In this document: positions 29,530 through 38,535 of the stretch, piece by piece
Numbering within the stretch: position 1 is the stretch's first letter
How the letters are laid out: each line of letters starts with the position of its first letter
NCBI GenBank assembly: GCA_028710565.1
Contig: JAQTTV010000017.1
Coordinates: forward strand, 1 to 64,000
Direction: 5' to 3'
From: Gallionella sp.
Lineage (GTDB): Bacteria > Pseudomonadota > Gammaproteobacteria > Burkholderiales > Gallionellaceae
Length of the DNA: 64,000 nt
Made by a program: the position numbers and the translations under genes
The notes under the pieces: model-generated
The model's database searches: none
Seen by the model: only the letters and a program-made list of their open reading frames with translations
Told to the model about the DNA's origin: nothing

Positions 29530-29675
29530 TCCCGCACGCTTTCGTAAAAATTAAGGCGCGTATTATGCCGCAGAACACAGGATACGTCGCCGTCCAACGT
29601 TCGCGCATATCGACGGAATGAACCCCCTCACGTATGATGCGGCGCACTCCCTGCTTGCAGAAAAAGGTGATTCCC

Positions 29676-32447
29676 ATGACGCAATCTTCCCCAACTCCGA
29701 TTGAAGCACTCAAGGCATTGCTGGATGCAGGTTTACTCCAGCAAGTTGCTTACGATGCCGCCGTGTCTGCCATGCAAGCCCAACTCACGGGAAACGGGGC
29801 GATTGCCCAAGGAGAAAACAATGTTGCACTTGGGGCTGGCAGTGTTTATATCAACGGCAACTTTAACTTCGACGGGTTGCTCAAGCAAGGCACGCAAGCC
29901 AATGCCAGCAAGGAAGATATGCAGCGCGCTTACTTGGCGTGTATTTTGCAGTCGGCGGATGAGTTGCCGCTGTTTGCCAACGATAAAAAACTGAAACTTT
30001 CCTCTGTTTACACCGCGCTGCTAACCCAACGTAGCGAATCGAATGTCATCGAAAAATCCCCCGAACAGCAGGCCAAACTCCTCTCAGCCTTGGATGTATT
30101 GAATGCCGAAAAAAAGCTGGTACTGCTAGGCGGGCCTGGCAGTGGCAAAAGCACATTTGTCAATTTTGTCGCGCTGTCGATGGCGGGAGAGTTGCTGGGC
30201 GACAATACGCTCAATCTCGCCAGCCTCACCGCGCCGCTACCCAATGAGCAAGACAGCCGTCCACAACACTGGGATCACGGTGGGCTGCTACCCGTTTTGA
30301 TTACCTTGCGCGACTTTGCCAGTCAGTTGCCCCCAGCGGGATGCCCCGTGAATGCAGAAACAGTTTGCACCCATCTGCAAAAGAAACTCCAAGCGTATGC
30401 GCTGGCGGATTTTTATCCCCATTTGCGTGACGAAATGTTGCAAGGGCGCGCCATGATTTTGTTTGACGGACTGGACGAAGTGCCCGATGCAGATGAGCGG
30501 CGGTTGCAAATCAAACAAGCGGTGCAAGAATTTGCCAAAACCTTTTTCCGCAGCCGTTTTCTGGTAACCAGCCGCACCTACGCCTATCAACGGCAAGACT
30601 GGAAACTGGATGGTTTTGCAGCGGTTGACCTGTTGCCCTTCACGCTGGGGCAAATTCATCGCTTTGTCGAAGTGTGGTATCAGCAGATGGTGCATCTGCA
30701 CAAGCTCACCGCCGTCAGTGCAGCAGATCGCGCCGAAGTATTGCTTCGCACGGTAGAACGCAACGAACGTCTGTTCAAATTGGCGGAACGACCGTTATTG
30801 CTGACTTTAATCGCCCAAATCCAAACTGACAAAGGCGGCGACCTGCCCGAAAAACCTGAGCAACTTTACGACAAAGCCGTTGAAATGCTGCTGAATCAAT
30901 GGGAAGGGATGAAGAAAGTCATCGGCGAAAAAGGTGAAGAAATCATCCAGCTCAGTCTTGCCGAGTATCTCGATGTCGGGAAAGACAAAATCCGAAAACA
31001 ACTCAATCGCTTGGCATTTGAGGCACATCGTGACCAACCCGACCTCAGGGACACTGCCAGCATTCGGCAAGCGGACTTGATTTGCGCCCTGATGAACGCC
31101 AGTCCAACCCCTGAAAAAGTGAAGCCCAAACTTTTGGAGCGGTATTTGAGTGAGCGCGCAGGCATTTTGGCGGCACACGGCAACAAAATGTACCAATTCC
31201 CGCACCGCTCTTTTCAAGAATATCTCGCCGCCTGCCATCTGACCGATGACGATTTTCCTGAGCAATTAGTGGAATTATTCCTCAACGATACCAATCGTTG
31301 GCGCGAAGTAGTGTTGCTGGCAGGGGCAAAAGCCGCACGCGGTGCAGCGGTCAATGCTTGGATGTTAAGCGAAACCTTGTGCCCAGAAATTCCCACGGGG
31401 CAGGATGATGAAAAAGATCATTTCGGCGCGCTGTTAGCGGGACGCGTGCTGGTGGAGAGTGCAGATTTAAGCCACGTTGCGCGCCGCGACCTGCCCAAAC
31501 TGGATCGCATCCGCACTTGGCAACTTGCTATTTTGCGCCAAAACGTCTTGCCCGCCCTAGATCGTGCACTGGCAGGACGAACCCTCGCCACATTGGGCGA
31601 TACGCGGCAAGAAGTGATGACACTGGACGAGATGCAATTTTGCTATGTCCCCGCAGGCAGCTTTACCATGGGCGAAGGCGAGGAAGCGCATTCTGTTACA
31701 TTGCAACAACCCTATTGGATGGCGCGCTTTCCTGTGACGCTCGCACAATGGCGTGAGTATTTGCAATGCAGCGGCAACGCGCCTGACGATGATGACAGCC
31801 TGAAAGGTCATGGCAATGTGCCTGTTGCCAATGTCACATGGCATGACGCACGGCGTTTTTGCGATTATCTCACCCAAGCATGGCAAGCTGTTTTACCCAA
31901 GGGCTATATCGTCACTTTGCCGTCCGAAGCGGAATGGGAGCAAGCCGCACGCGGCGGCGAATGGATACCAGATGCCCCGCGTTATGCCTCAGTCGCGCAA
32001 ATGGGAAAATGCGTGGAAACACCTTTGCACGTCAATGCTTCGCCGCAACGTGGTTATCCTTGGGGCGATGACTTTGACGCAGACAAAGCCAATGTCAATA
32101 CACCTTTCGGTGAGGCCAGCGTGGTCGGTTGCTATCCGTTAGGCGCAAGTCCTTACGGCTGCGAAGAAATGAGCGGCAATGTATGGGAATGGACGCGTAG
32201 CTTATGGGGTAGAGATAGGCGAAAACCAGAATATAGCTATCCATATCAACCTGACGATGGGCGTGAAAATCTGGATACGGACGATACGGGGGGGCGGGTG
32301 CTTAAGGTGCTGCGCGGCGGATCTTGGGGCTGGCCCAGTGACTATGCACGCTGTGCCTTGCGCTTCTGGGTTGATCCTAACTTTCGTATTGTCGGTATCG
32401 GCTTTCGGGTCGTGTTGCGTTTTTCCCCTGTTAACTCTGGACTCTGA
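29676..32447 (+). CDS. NACHT-STAND NTPase with N-terminal 'GAIAQG' tag and C-terminal FGE-sulfatase/C-type-lectin domain
   Basis: ATG at 29676; GNGAIAQGENNVALGAGSVYINGNFN tag; VLLGGPGSGKSTFVNFVALSM Walker A; MILFDGLDEVPD; FLVTSRTYAYQ; FGE domain MQFCYVPAGSFTMGEG...LRGGSWGW...IGFRVV. Confidence 0.92.
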   Translation: MTQSSPTPIEALKALLDAGLLQQVAYDAAVSAMQAQLTGNGAIAQGENNVALGAGSVYINGNFNFDGLLKQGTQANASKEDMQRAYLACILQSADELPLFANDKKLKLSSVYTALLTQRSESNVIEKSPEQQAKLLSALDVLNAEKKLVLLGGPGSGKSTFVNFVALSMAGELLGDNTLNLASLTAPLPNEQDSRPQHWDHGGLLPVLITLRDFASQLPPAGCPVNAETVCTHLQKKLQAYALADFYPHLRDEMLQGRAMILFDGLDEVPDADERRLQIKQAVQEFAKTFFRSRFLVTSRTYAYQRQDWKLDGFAAVDLLPFTLGQIHRFVEVWYQQMVHLHKLTAVSAADRAEVLLRTVERNERLFKLAERPLLLTLIAQIQTDKGGDLPEKPEQLYDKAVEMLLNQWEGMKKVIGEKGEEIIQLSLAEYLDVGKDKIRKQLNRLAFEAHRDQPDLRDTASIRQADLICALMNASPTPEKVKPKLLERYLSERAGILAAHGNKMYQFPHRSFQEYLAACHLTDDDFPEQLVELFLNDTNRWREVVLLAGAKAARGAAVNAWMLSETLCPEIPTGQDDEKDHFGALLAGRVLVESADLSHVARRDLPKLDRIRTWQLAILRQNVLPALDRALAGRTLATLGDTRQEVMTLDEMQFCYVPAGSFTMGEGEEAHSVTLQQPYWMARFPVTLAQWREYLQCSGNAPDDDDSLKGHGNVPVANVTWHDARRFCDYLTQAWQAVLPKGYIVTLPSEAEWEQAARGGEWIPDAPRYASVAQMGKCVETPLHVNASPQRGYPWGDDFDADKANVNTPFGEASVVGCYPLGASPYGCEEMSGNVWEWTRSLWGRDRRKPEYSYPYQPDDGRENLDTDDTGGRVLKVLRGGSWGWPSDYARCALRFWVDPNFRIVGIGFRVVLRFSPVNSGL
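32308..32425 (+). other. Candidate diversity-generating-retroelement variable-repeat region
   Basis: LRGGSWGWPSDYARCALRFWVDPNFRIVGIGFRVV: CLec VR-like layout; varying positions F,V,N,F,I,V,G are all NNY codons (TTC GTT AAC TTT ATT GTC GGT). Confidence 0.45.
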
Positions 32448-32578
32448 TAACTCTGGAGGGAGTGCGGGGGAGAGCGTAGTGTGGATAAGCAATAGCGCAT
32501 CCACATTTTCCCTGTTTATTCAGGTGGATGCGATTCGCTCACCTACCCTGCTCACGCTAAAAATATAAAACCTGACTG

Positions 32579-32671
32579 AGGGTACGAATATATTCGTACT
32601 TTTTGGGGGAATCAGGTATTTACCCCTTGTTTTTCGCCCTGTCGGGCGATGTATGAATCAATTCATACCCA
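32579..32671. repeat. Second copy of the GGGTACGAAT palindromic repeat
   Basis: gggtacgaatatattcgtact...tttttcgccctgtcgggcgatgtatgaatcaattcatacccac. Confidence 0.75.
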
Positions 32672-32685
32672 CGAGGGGCAAACCG

Positions 32686-33150
32686 CTAACCCAACGTTTC
32701 TTTGAGTTTTTCCAACACATATTCTGTCGCGGGTTTGGCAATGCCGCCGAGTATGGGCGAAGCAAACATACTCACGACCACACCCACGGCAGCGGGCACT
32801 AATGCCACAAAACCCTCGATCATTTTTGCCATCACTTTGTCTTCGGCTTTATCGCCCTTGGCAACTTCCGCCTTGAGAGCTTCAACGTGTTGCACCGCAG
32901 CGGCTTGTTTCTCGGCGGGGGCTAGTTTAATTTCGGTCAACAAAGGGGAAAACAGCAATGCTAATTGTTCGGCTGAAATGCCGTTGGTTTGCGTGCCAGT
33001 GTTGATATTGCCGCTATTGTTGCCGCCAACATGAACGGCTCCCGCACCGAGTGCTTGTGCCCCGTGACCTTGTGCGATTGCGCCGCTTCCGTTGACCGTG
33101 GCACTGTATGACGTGCCGCCTTGTGACGTTGCATTTTCGTTGTTTGGCAT
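32686..33150 (-). CDS. Small 'GAIAQG'-tagged protein with C-terminal hydrophobic segment
   Basis: Start taken at MPNNENATSQGG (33150); VNGSGAIAQGHGAQALGAGAVHVGGNNSGNINTGTQ; hydrophobic FVALVPAAVGVVVSMFASPILGGIA. Confidence 0.75.
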   Translation of the reverse strand: MPNNENATSQGGTSYSATVNGSGAIAQGHGAQALGAGAVHVGGNNSGNINTGTQTNGISAEQLALLFSPLLTEIKLAPAEKQAAAVQHVEALKAEVAKGDKAEDKVMAKMIEGFVALVPAAVGVVVSMFASPILGGIAKPATEYVLEKLKETLG

Positions 33151-33315
33151 GGTGATTCCCCTTATTGGTGATACAAACCGCGTGGCAGGATTGCCACAGT
33201 ACGCGCCTTGATAAGGTGGACAGTCCGCCATCCCCTTGTTGGGCAGGGAATTATAAACGGCTTTGATTTTGGAGGAGAGGGAGATGCGCAGCGCATCCAT
33301 GATTTTTGACTATTC

Positions 33316-33551
33316 TTGCGGCGTTCGAGGCTATCTGGATCGCTTTACAGAACAGGGCGGTTATACCCCAGCCGAACCCACCCCCATCCTAATTGCCCCC
33401 TCGCTTCGCTCTCCCCCTCTGAAGGGGAAGGGACTATCACACTCTCCCCTTCAAGGGGAGAGCTGGAGAGGGGATGGGGTGATTCCGCCCTTGAAGAGGA
33501 GGGAGATTGTTCACTTGTGCCACGATGACCCACTATGATTCACATAGAGCC
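33316..33551. mobile_element. 5'-truncated relative of the DUF559 TIR element
   Basis: Contains nuclease 3' end (gttcgaggctatctggatcgctttacagaac) and terminal ...cacttgtgccacgatgacccactatgattcacatagagcc; flanked by perfect 16-bp direct repeat TGATTTTTGACTATTC (33300-33315, 33552-33567). Confidence 0.75.
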
Positions 33552-33590
33552 TGATTTTTGACTATTCAGGTGGATGCGCTGCGCATATCC

Positions 33591-33714
33591 ACCGACTACC
33601 GACTACCGACTACCGACTACCGACTACCGACTACCGACTACCGACTAAGAACTACCGACTAAGAACTAACGACTAAGAACTAACGACTAAGAACTAACGA
33701 CTAAGAACTAACAA
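33591..33714. repeat. Heptamer tandem array (CCGACTA, then AGAACTA/ACGACTA)
   Basis: Direct reading of ccgactaccgacta... and aagaactaacgactaagaactaacgact... Confidence 0.95.
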
Positions 33715-33724
33715 CCAGACGCAT

Positions 33725-35107
33725 CTACTGCATCAAGTTAATCCTAGCCCGCGCGATTGCCATGATGACTTGGCTCGGTGCGGTGCCGCCAATATGATTT
33801 CGGCTGGCGAGCGAGCCTTCTAGGGACAACACGCCATACACATCATTGGCAATATCGGCGGAAAATTGTTGTAGCTCTGCCAAAGGAATTTCCGCCAAAT
33901 CACAGCCCTTTTGTTCGGCAAAGCGCACGGCGCGCGCCACGACTTCGTGTGCATCGCGGAAGGGCAAGCCTTTTTTCACCAAGTAATCCGCCAAATCGGT
34001 CGCCGTGGCATAACCTTGCAACGCGGCATTGCGCATCGCGTCAGGTTTGACTTTGATACCCGTAATCATGTCGGCATAGATGCGCAGGGTTTGGGTCAAG
34101 GTTTCCACGGTGTCAAACAGCGGCTCTTTGTCTTCTTGATTGTCCTTGTTATACGCCAGTGGCTGACCTTTCATCAGGGTCAACAAGGCAATCAAATGCC
34201 CATTGACCCGCCCTGTTTTGCCACGTACCAGCTCTGGCACGTCAGGATTTTTCTTTTGCGGCATGATGGACGAACCCGTACAGAAGCGATCCGCGATGTC
34301 GATAAAGCCAAAACGCGGGCTCATCCACAAAATCAGTTCTTCGGAAAAACGCGATAAATGCGTCATGATGAGTGCGGCACACGCAGTGAATTCAATCGCG
34401 AAATCACGGTCAGACACCGCATCCAGCGAGTTTTCGCAGACCCCATCAAAATCCAATAAATCCGCCACCATTTCCCGCTGAATCGGATAGCTCGTCCCCG
34501 CCAATGCCGCCGCGCCCAAAGGCAAGCGATTCACGCGTTTGCGACAGTCGCGCAAGCGTTCGGCATCGCGTTTGAGCATTTCAAAATACGCCATCAGATG
34601 ATGGGCAAAGCTAATTGGTTGCGCCACTTGCAAATGAGTGAAGCCAGGCATGATGGTATGCGTGTGCTGCTCCGCCAAATCCAACAGCGCGCTTTGCAAG
34701 GCTTTTACCAGCTCAATCAGCTCATCAATCGCACTGCGCAAATACAAGCGCACATCGGTTGCGACTTGGTCATTGCGTGACCGCCCTGTATGCAAGCGTT
34801 TGCCCGCATCGCCCACGATTGCCGTCAGCCGCCTTTCAATATTCAAATGCACATCTTCCGCATCCAAAGACCACTCAAATTCGCCTTTGAGAATTTCTTC
34901 CTTAATCTGCGCCAGCCCGCGCTGAATGTCGCCAAAATCTTCCGCGCCGATAATTTTGCAATTCGCCAGCATTTCCGCGTGTGCCAAAGAGCCTTGAATA
35001 TCAAACAATGCCAGCTTGTAATCAAAGCCCACCGAAGCGGTATAACGTTTCACCAATTCCGCCACAGGCTCACTAAAACGTCCTGACCAAATATGTTTAT
35101 CTTGCAT
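33725..35107 (-). CDS. argH: Argininosuccinate lyase
   Basis: [59 protein letters not shown]. Confidence 0.97.
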   Translation of the reverse strand: MQDKHIWSGRFSEPVAELVKRYTASVGFDYKLALFDIQGSLAHAEMLANCKIIGAEDFGDIQRGLAQIKEEILKGEFEWSLDAEDVHLNIERRLTAIVGDAGKRLHTGRSRNDQVATDVRLYLRSAIDELIELVKALQSALLDLAEQHTHTIMPGFTHLQVAQPISFAHHLMAYFEMLKRDAERLRDCRKRVNRLPLGAAALAGTSYPIQREMVADLLDFDGVCENSLDAVSDRDFAIEFTACAALIMTHLSRFSEELILWMSPRFGFIDIADRFCTGSSIMPQKKNPDVPELVRGKTGRVNGHLIALLTLMKGQPLAYNKDNQEDKEPLFDTVETLTQTLRIYADMITGIKVKPDAMRNAALQGYATATDLADYLVKKGLPFRDAHEVVARAVRFAEQKGCDLAEIPLAELQQFSADIANDVYGVLSLEGSLASRNHIGGTAPSQVIMAIARARINLMQ

Positions 35108-35160
35108 CGTTATCCCTCTATGTCCCAAAATGCGGCGTGCATCGTTCACCTACCCACGCC

Positions 35161-36192
35161 ATGAATAAGTCGCGCAGTATAAAACAAAACGCCGTGTCCG
35201 ACGCGCTCCCCAACTTCCGCAACTTGGGCATCGTGTTAAAAATCATTCTATTAAGTAATGTATTGGTTGGATTTTATGCACTTGCACTGGCCAACAGCTG
35301 GAGCAATATACCCGCCATCCTATTGCAGATATTCCCCTTATATACGCCCGTTTTGCTCTTTAGCCTGTTACTGCTATGGGTCATACAACCGCAATTGAGT
35401 CAATTAAGCTATCGCTACGGCGTACTGACGGTCAATGGATTAGTCCTGTTGTTTATGCTGATGACCTATTTTTTAGGCGGTGATCTCTACCACCCGCTCG
35501 GCAAGGATGACAACCTATTTGATGTCATTCGCTATAGTTTGCTGAGTGCCATGATGTGCAATGTCGTGCTGATTTACTTTCGCCTGCGCAACCAAGTCCT
35601 GTCGCGCGCACTGCATGATGCACGCTTGCAAGCCTTACGCGCCCGCATCCGCCCACACTTTCTGTTTAACACCCTCAACATGGTATTAGCGATTATTCGC
35701 AACCAACCCAAGCAAGCAGAAACCGCGTTGGAAGACATGGCAGATTTGTTTCGCTCAGCGATGAATGAAACTGCCGATCTGGTGCCACTCATGGCAGAAA
35801 TTACCCTAAGCAAACAATATCTTGCCCTTGAACAACTGCGATTGTGCGAACGTTTGCAAGTGAATTGGCGGAATGAGGGCGTACCCGATACGACCCTGAT
35901 TCCGCCGCTGCTGCTACAACCTTTGTTAGAAAATGCGGTGTATCACGGCATAGAACCGCTGGTTGCAGGCGGTATCATTGACATTACCCTTCGTGACCAA
36001 GGGGAGACGTTTCAAATCCAAGTCAACAATACCTGTAGCCCACAACAGCACTTCCCCCATTCAGGCAACAAAATGGCCTTGCAAAATATCCGCGAACGCC
36101 TGATTTTATTGTTTGATGTGGAAGCACACTATGAAGTGGAGCGAGGCAAAGATTTTTATCGCGTCACCATCACCCTACCCTATGGACATTAA
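35161..36192 (+). CDS. LytS/AlgZ(FimS)-type sensor histidine kinase
   Basis: RPHFLFNTLNMVLAIIRNQP..AETALEDMADLFR, LIPPLLLQPLLENAVYHGIEP, ALQNIRERL. Confidence 0.9.
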   Translation: MNKSRSIKQNAVSDALPNFRNLGIVLKIILLSNVLVGFYALALANSWSNIPAILLQIFPLYTPVLLFSLLLLWVIQPQLSQLSYRYGVLTVNGLVLLFMLMTYFLGGDLYHPLGKDDNLFDVIRYSLLSAMMCNVVLIYFRLRNQVLSRALHDARLQALRARIRPHFLFNTLNMVLAIIRNQPKQAETALEDMADLFRSAMNETADLVPLMAEITLSKQYLALEQLRLCERLQVNWRNEGVPDTTLIPPLLLQPLLENAVYHGIEPLVAGGIIDITLRDQGETFQIQVNNTCSPQQHFPHSGNKMALQNIRERLILLFDVEAHYEVERGKDFYRVTITLPYGH

Positions 36193-36259
36193 GGAAACAC
36201 AGATTAAATCCAGCATTCGCCCTGCGCTTGTCGAAGGGATGCTATCTGCGATTCCTTAG
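36190..36259. repeat. Short copy of the 'GAGCTTGTCGAA' MITE-like family
   Basis: TAAGGAAACACAGATTAAATC...CCCTGCGCTTGTCGAAGGG...GCGATTCCTTAG. Confidence 0.65.
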
Positions 36260-36292
36260 TCCATCACCCACTTAGAAAAAATGGGCAGTAAA

Positions 36293-37375
36293 CTATGCCG
36301 CGCCGATAGGGTAGTCGGTGTAGCCCTTTTCATCTGCGGTGTAGAAGGTCGCGAAATCAGGTGCAGTGAGGGCTGTGTTATTGCGCAGTTTTTCGACCAA
36401 GTCGGGGTTAGAGATAAACGGACGACCAAATGCCACTAAATCACCGCGTTGCGCATCCAAATCAGCGTTAGCACGGGCTGCGTCATAGCCACCCGACATC
36501 ATGTAGCAACCTTTGAAGTTGGCACGGATTGTGGCTTTGAGCGTAGGACTGACTTCGGGCGCGCCCATCGCGCTGTGATCGACAATGTGGATATACACCA
36601 CACCGATGGCATTTAATTCTGCGATTAAACGTTCAAATAGCGCGTCAGTTTCTGCATCAGGGGTCATATTGTTGAATACGCCATAAGGCGCGATACGCAT
36701 GCCCACGCGTTCAGCACCAATCGCCGCCACCGTGGCTTTTGCCACTTCCACCACAAAGCGAATACGATTTTCTACACTGCCGCCCCATTGATCGGTGCGT
36801 TGGTTGGACGCGACGTTCAAGAATTGATCCAGCAAATAGCCATTCGCCGCGTGCAATTCAACGCCGTCAAATCCTGCGGCTATCGCATTACTCGCCGCTG
36901 CGGCAAATTCGGCAATGGTCGCCGCAATATCGGCTTCACTCATGGCTTCAGGGACAGGCAAGGCTTGTTGCCCTTGGCTATCCGTCCACAATTCACCTTG
37001 TGAAGCAATCGCGGAAGGCGCGACGATTTTAGTACCCGCCAGCATATTGGCGGCATGGCTGACGCGTCCGCAGTGCATCAATTGCGCAAAGATATGCCCA
37101 CCCGCTTGATGAACAACAGCCGTCACCGCTTGCCAGCCTTGCACTTGCGCATCGGTAAATAATCCTGGCATACGCGCATAGCCCAAGCCATTGACAGAGG
37201 GCGCCACACCTTCCGAGATCAACAATCCTGCGGCAGCGCGCTGTTGGTAATACTGCACCATCAGCGCATTGGGAACATTGCCGATCGCGCGGCAACGGGT
37301 CATCGGTGCCATGGCGACGCGATTGGATAAAGTGAGTTTGCCGAGGGTGTAAGGGGTGAAAAGTGTAGCTCTCAT
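36293..37375 (-). CDS. Old-yellow-enzyme-family alkene reductase (NemA-like)
   Basis: LFTPYTLGKLTLSNRVAMAPMTRCRA, FDGVELHAANGYLLDQFLNVASNQRTDQWGGSVENR, FGRPFISNPDLVEKL. Confidence 0.95.
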   Translation of the reverse strand: MRATLFTPYTLGKLTLSNRVAMAPMTRCRAIGNVPNALMVQYYQQRAAAGLLISEGVAPSVNGLGYARMPGLFTDAQVQGWQAVTAVVHQAGGHIFAQLMHCGRVSHAANMLAGTKIVAPSAIASQGELWTDSQGQQALPVPEAMSEADIAATIAEFAAAASNAIAAGFDGVELHAANGYLLDQFLNVASNQRTDQWGGSVENRIRFVVEVAKATVAAIGAERVGMRIAPYGVFNNMTPDAETDALFERLIAELNAIGVVYIHIVDHSAMGAPEVSPTLKATIRANFKGCYMMSGGYDAARANADLDAQRGDLVAFGRPFISNPDLVEKLRNNTALTAPDFATFYTADEKGYTDYPIGAA

Positions 37376-37530
37376 GGAATTTCCTTATTGTTGTTGATTA
37401 GAAATAAACGCCCTCGCCCATTTGTGGGAAGAACGAAGCGAGGGATATGTAGCAGGTTGTGAGGAAAGATAAAACAAAAAGCCCCTCTCCCTAACCCTCT
37501 CCCGCAAGCGGGAGAGGGGACTCCAAGGGA

Positions 37531-38373
37531 TTACGCCATCCGTCCATTACGAAAATCATCTAGTGCTTGATTGATTTCAGCTTGCGTGTTCATCACAAAG
37601 GGGCCGTATTGTACGATGGGTTCATTGAGCGGTTTGCCCGCGACTAAAATCAAACGAGTATCTTCTGACGCGGTGATGGTCACACTATCCGCCGTATTGC
37701 TCAAAATCCCCATGCGCTGTTTATCTACTTGAGTTTCGCCGACTTGCGCCGCACCGCGATACACATAGATAAAGGCGTTATGCGTCATCGGCAACTCGGT
37801 GGTAAATGTACTATTCGCAGGTAAATGCACATCCAAATACACGGGTTCGGTGAAGTCACGCTGCACTACACCCGCGATACCATGGCTAACGCCCGCAATC
37901 ACCCGCACCAACACACCCGCAGCCGTGGTGAACTCTGGAATTGCCGCCGTCGGGAAATCTTGATACCAAGGTTCACACAGCTTGTGCGAGGCGGGTAGAT
38001 TCAACCAAAGTTGAAAACCTTCCATCACACCCGCTTCTTGTTCAGGAATTTCGGAATGAATCACGCCGCGCCCCGCCGTCATCCACTGCACGCCACCGTT
38101 TTCCAACAAGCCCTCATGCCCTGCACTGTCCCGATGACGCATCCGTCCCGCCAGCATATAGGTAATGGTTTCAAAGCCGCGATGCGGATGGTCAGGAAAT
38201 CCCGCGATGTAGTCGTCAGGATCATCGCTACCAAACGCATCTAACATCAAATAGGGATCTAAACGGCGTTGCAATTTTCCCGTCAACACGCGGGTGAGTG
38301 TAACGCCCGCGCCATCCGAGGTGGCGACACCTGTAATTAAACGTTCAATACTGCGGGAGCTATCCATGCCCAT
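37531..38373 (-). CDS. Pirin family protein
   Basis: LMLDAFGSDDPDDYIAGFPDHPHRGFETITYMLAGRMRHRDSAGHEGLLENGGVQWMTAGRGVIHSE. Confidence 0.95.
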   Translation of the reverse strand: MGMDSSRSIERLITGVATSDGAGVTLTRVLTGKLQRRLDPYLMLDAFGSDDPDDYIAGFPDHPHRGFETITYMLAGRMRHRDSAGHEGLLENGGVQWMTAGRGVIHSEIPEQEAGVMEGFQLWLNLPASHKLCEPWYQDFPTAAIPEFTTAAGVLVRVIAGVSHGIAGVVQRDFTEPVYLDVHLPANSTFTTELPMTHNAFIYVYRGAAQVGETQVDKQRMGILSNTADSVTITASEDTRLILVAGKPLNEPIVQYGPFVMNTQAEINQALDDFRNGRMA

Positions 38374-38535
38374 TCCTTTCGTGAGTTTGCCCGAACTGCT
38401 TATTATCTATCATAATAAACATTTTGAATTTCCCCTAGAAAATGGGGTATTCTTCGCGCTCTAGGAATGCCTGTCATTTGAGTCCTGCTGTTGACATTCC
38501 CCCGTGCTGCAAATTAATTGCTACAAAGGTTGACC

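Noticed and set aside
28810-29547. 245-aa ORF on + strand
   Set aside because: Antisense to ugd; His/Arg-rich composition typical of a shadow ORF.
32448-32680. Possible DGR template repeat or reverse transcriptase downstream of the NACHT gene
   Set aside because: No RT-like ORF and no adenine-rich near-copy of the putative VR found by reading the window; any DGR must be elsewhere.
33591-33714. CRISPR-like appearance of the tandem arrays (also 44368-44490 and 54233-54340)
   Set aside because: 7-bp period with no unique spacers and no cas genes; simple tandem repeats.
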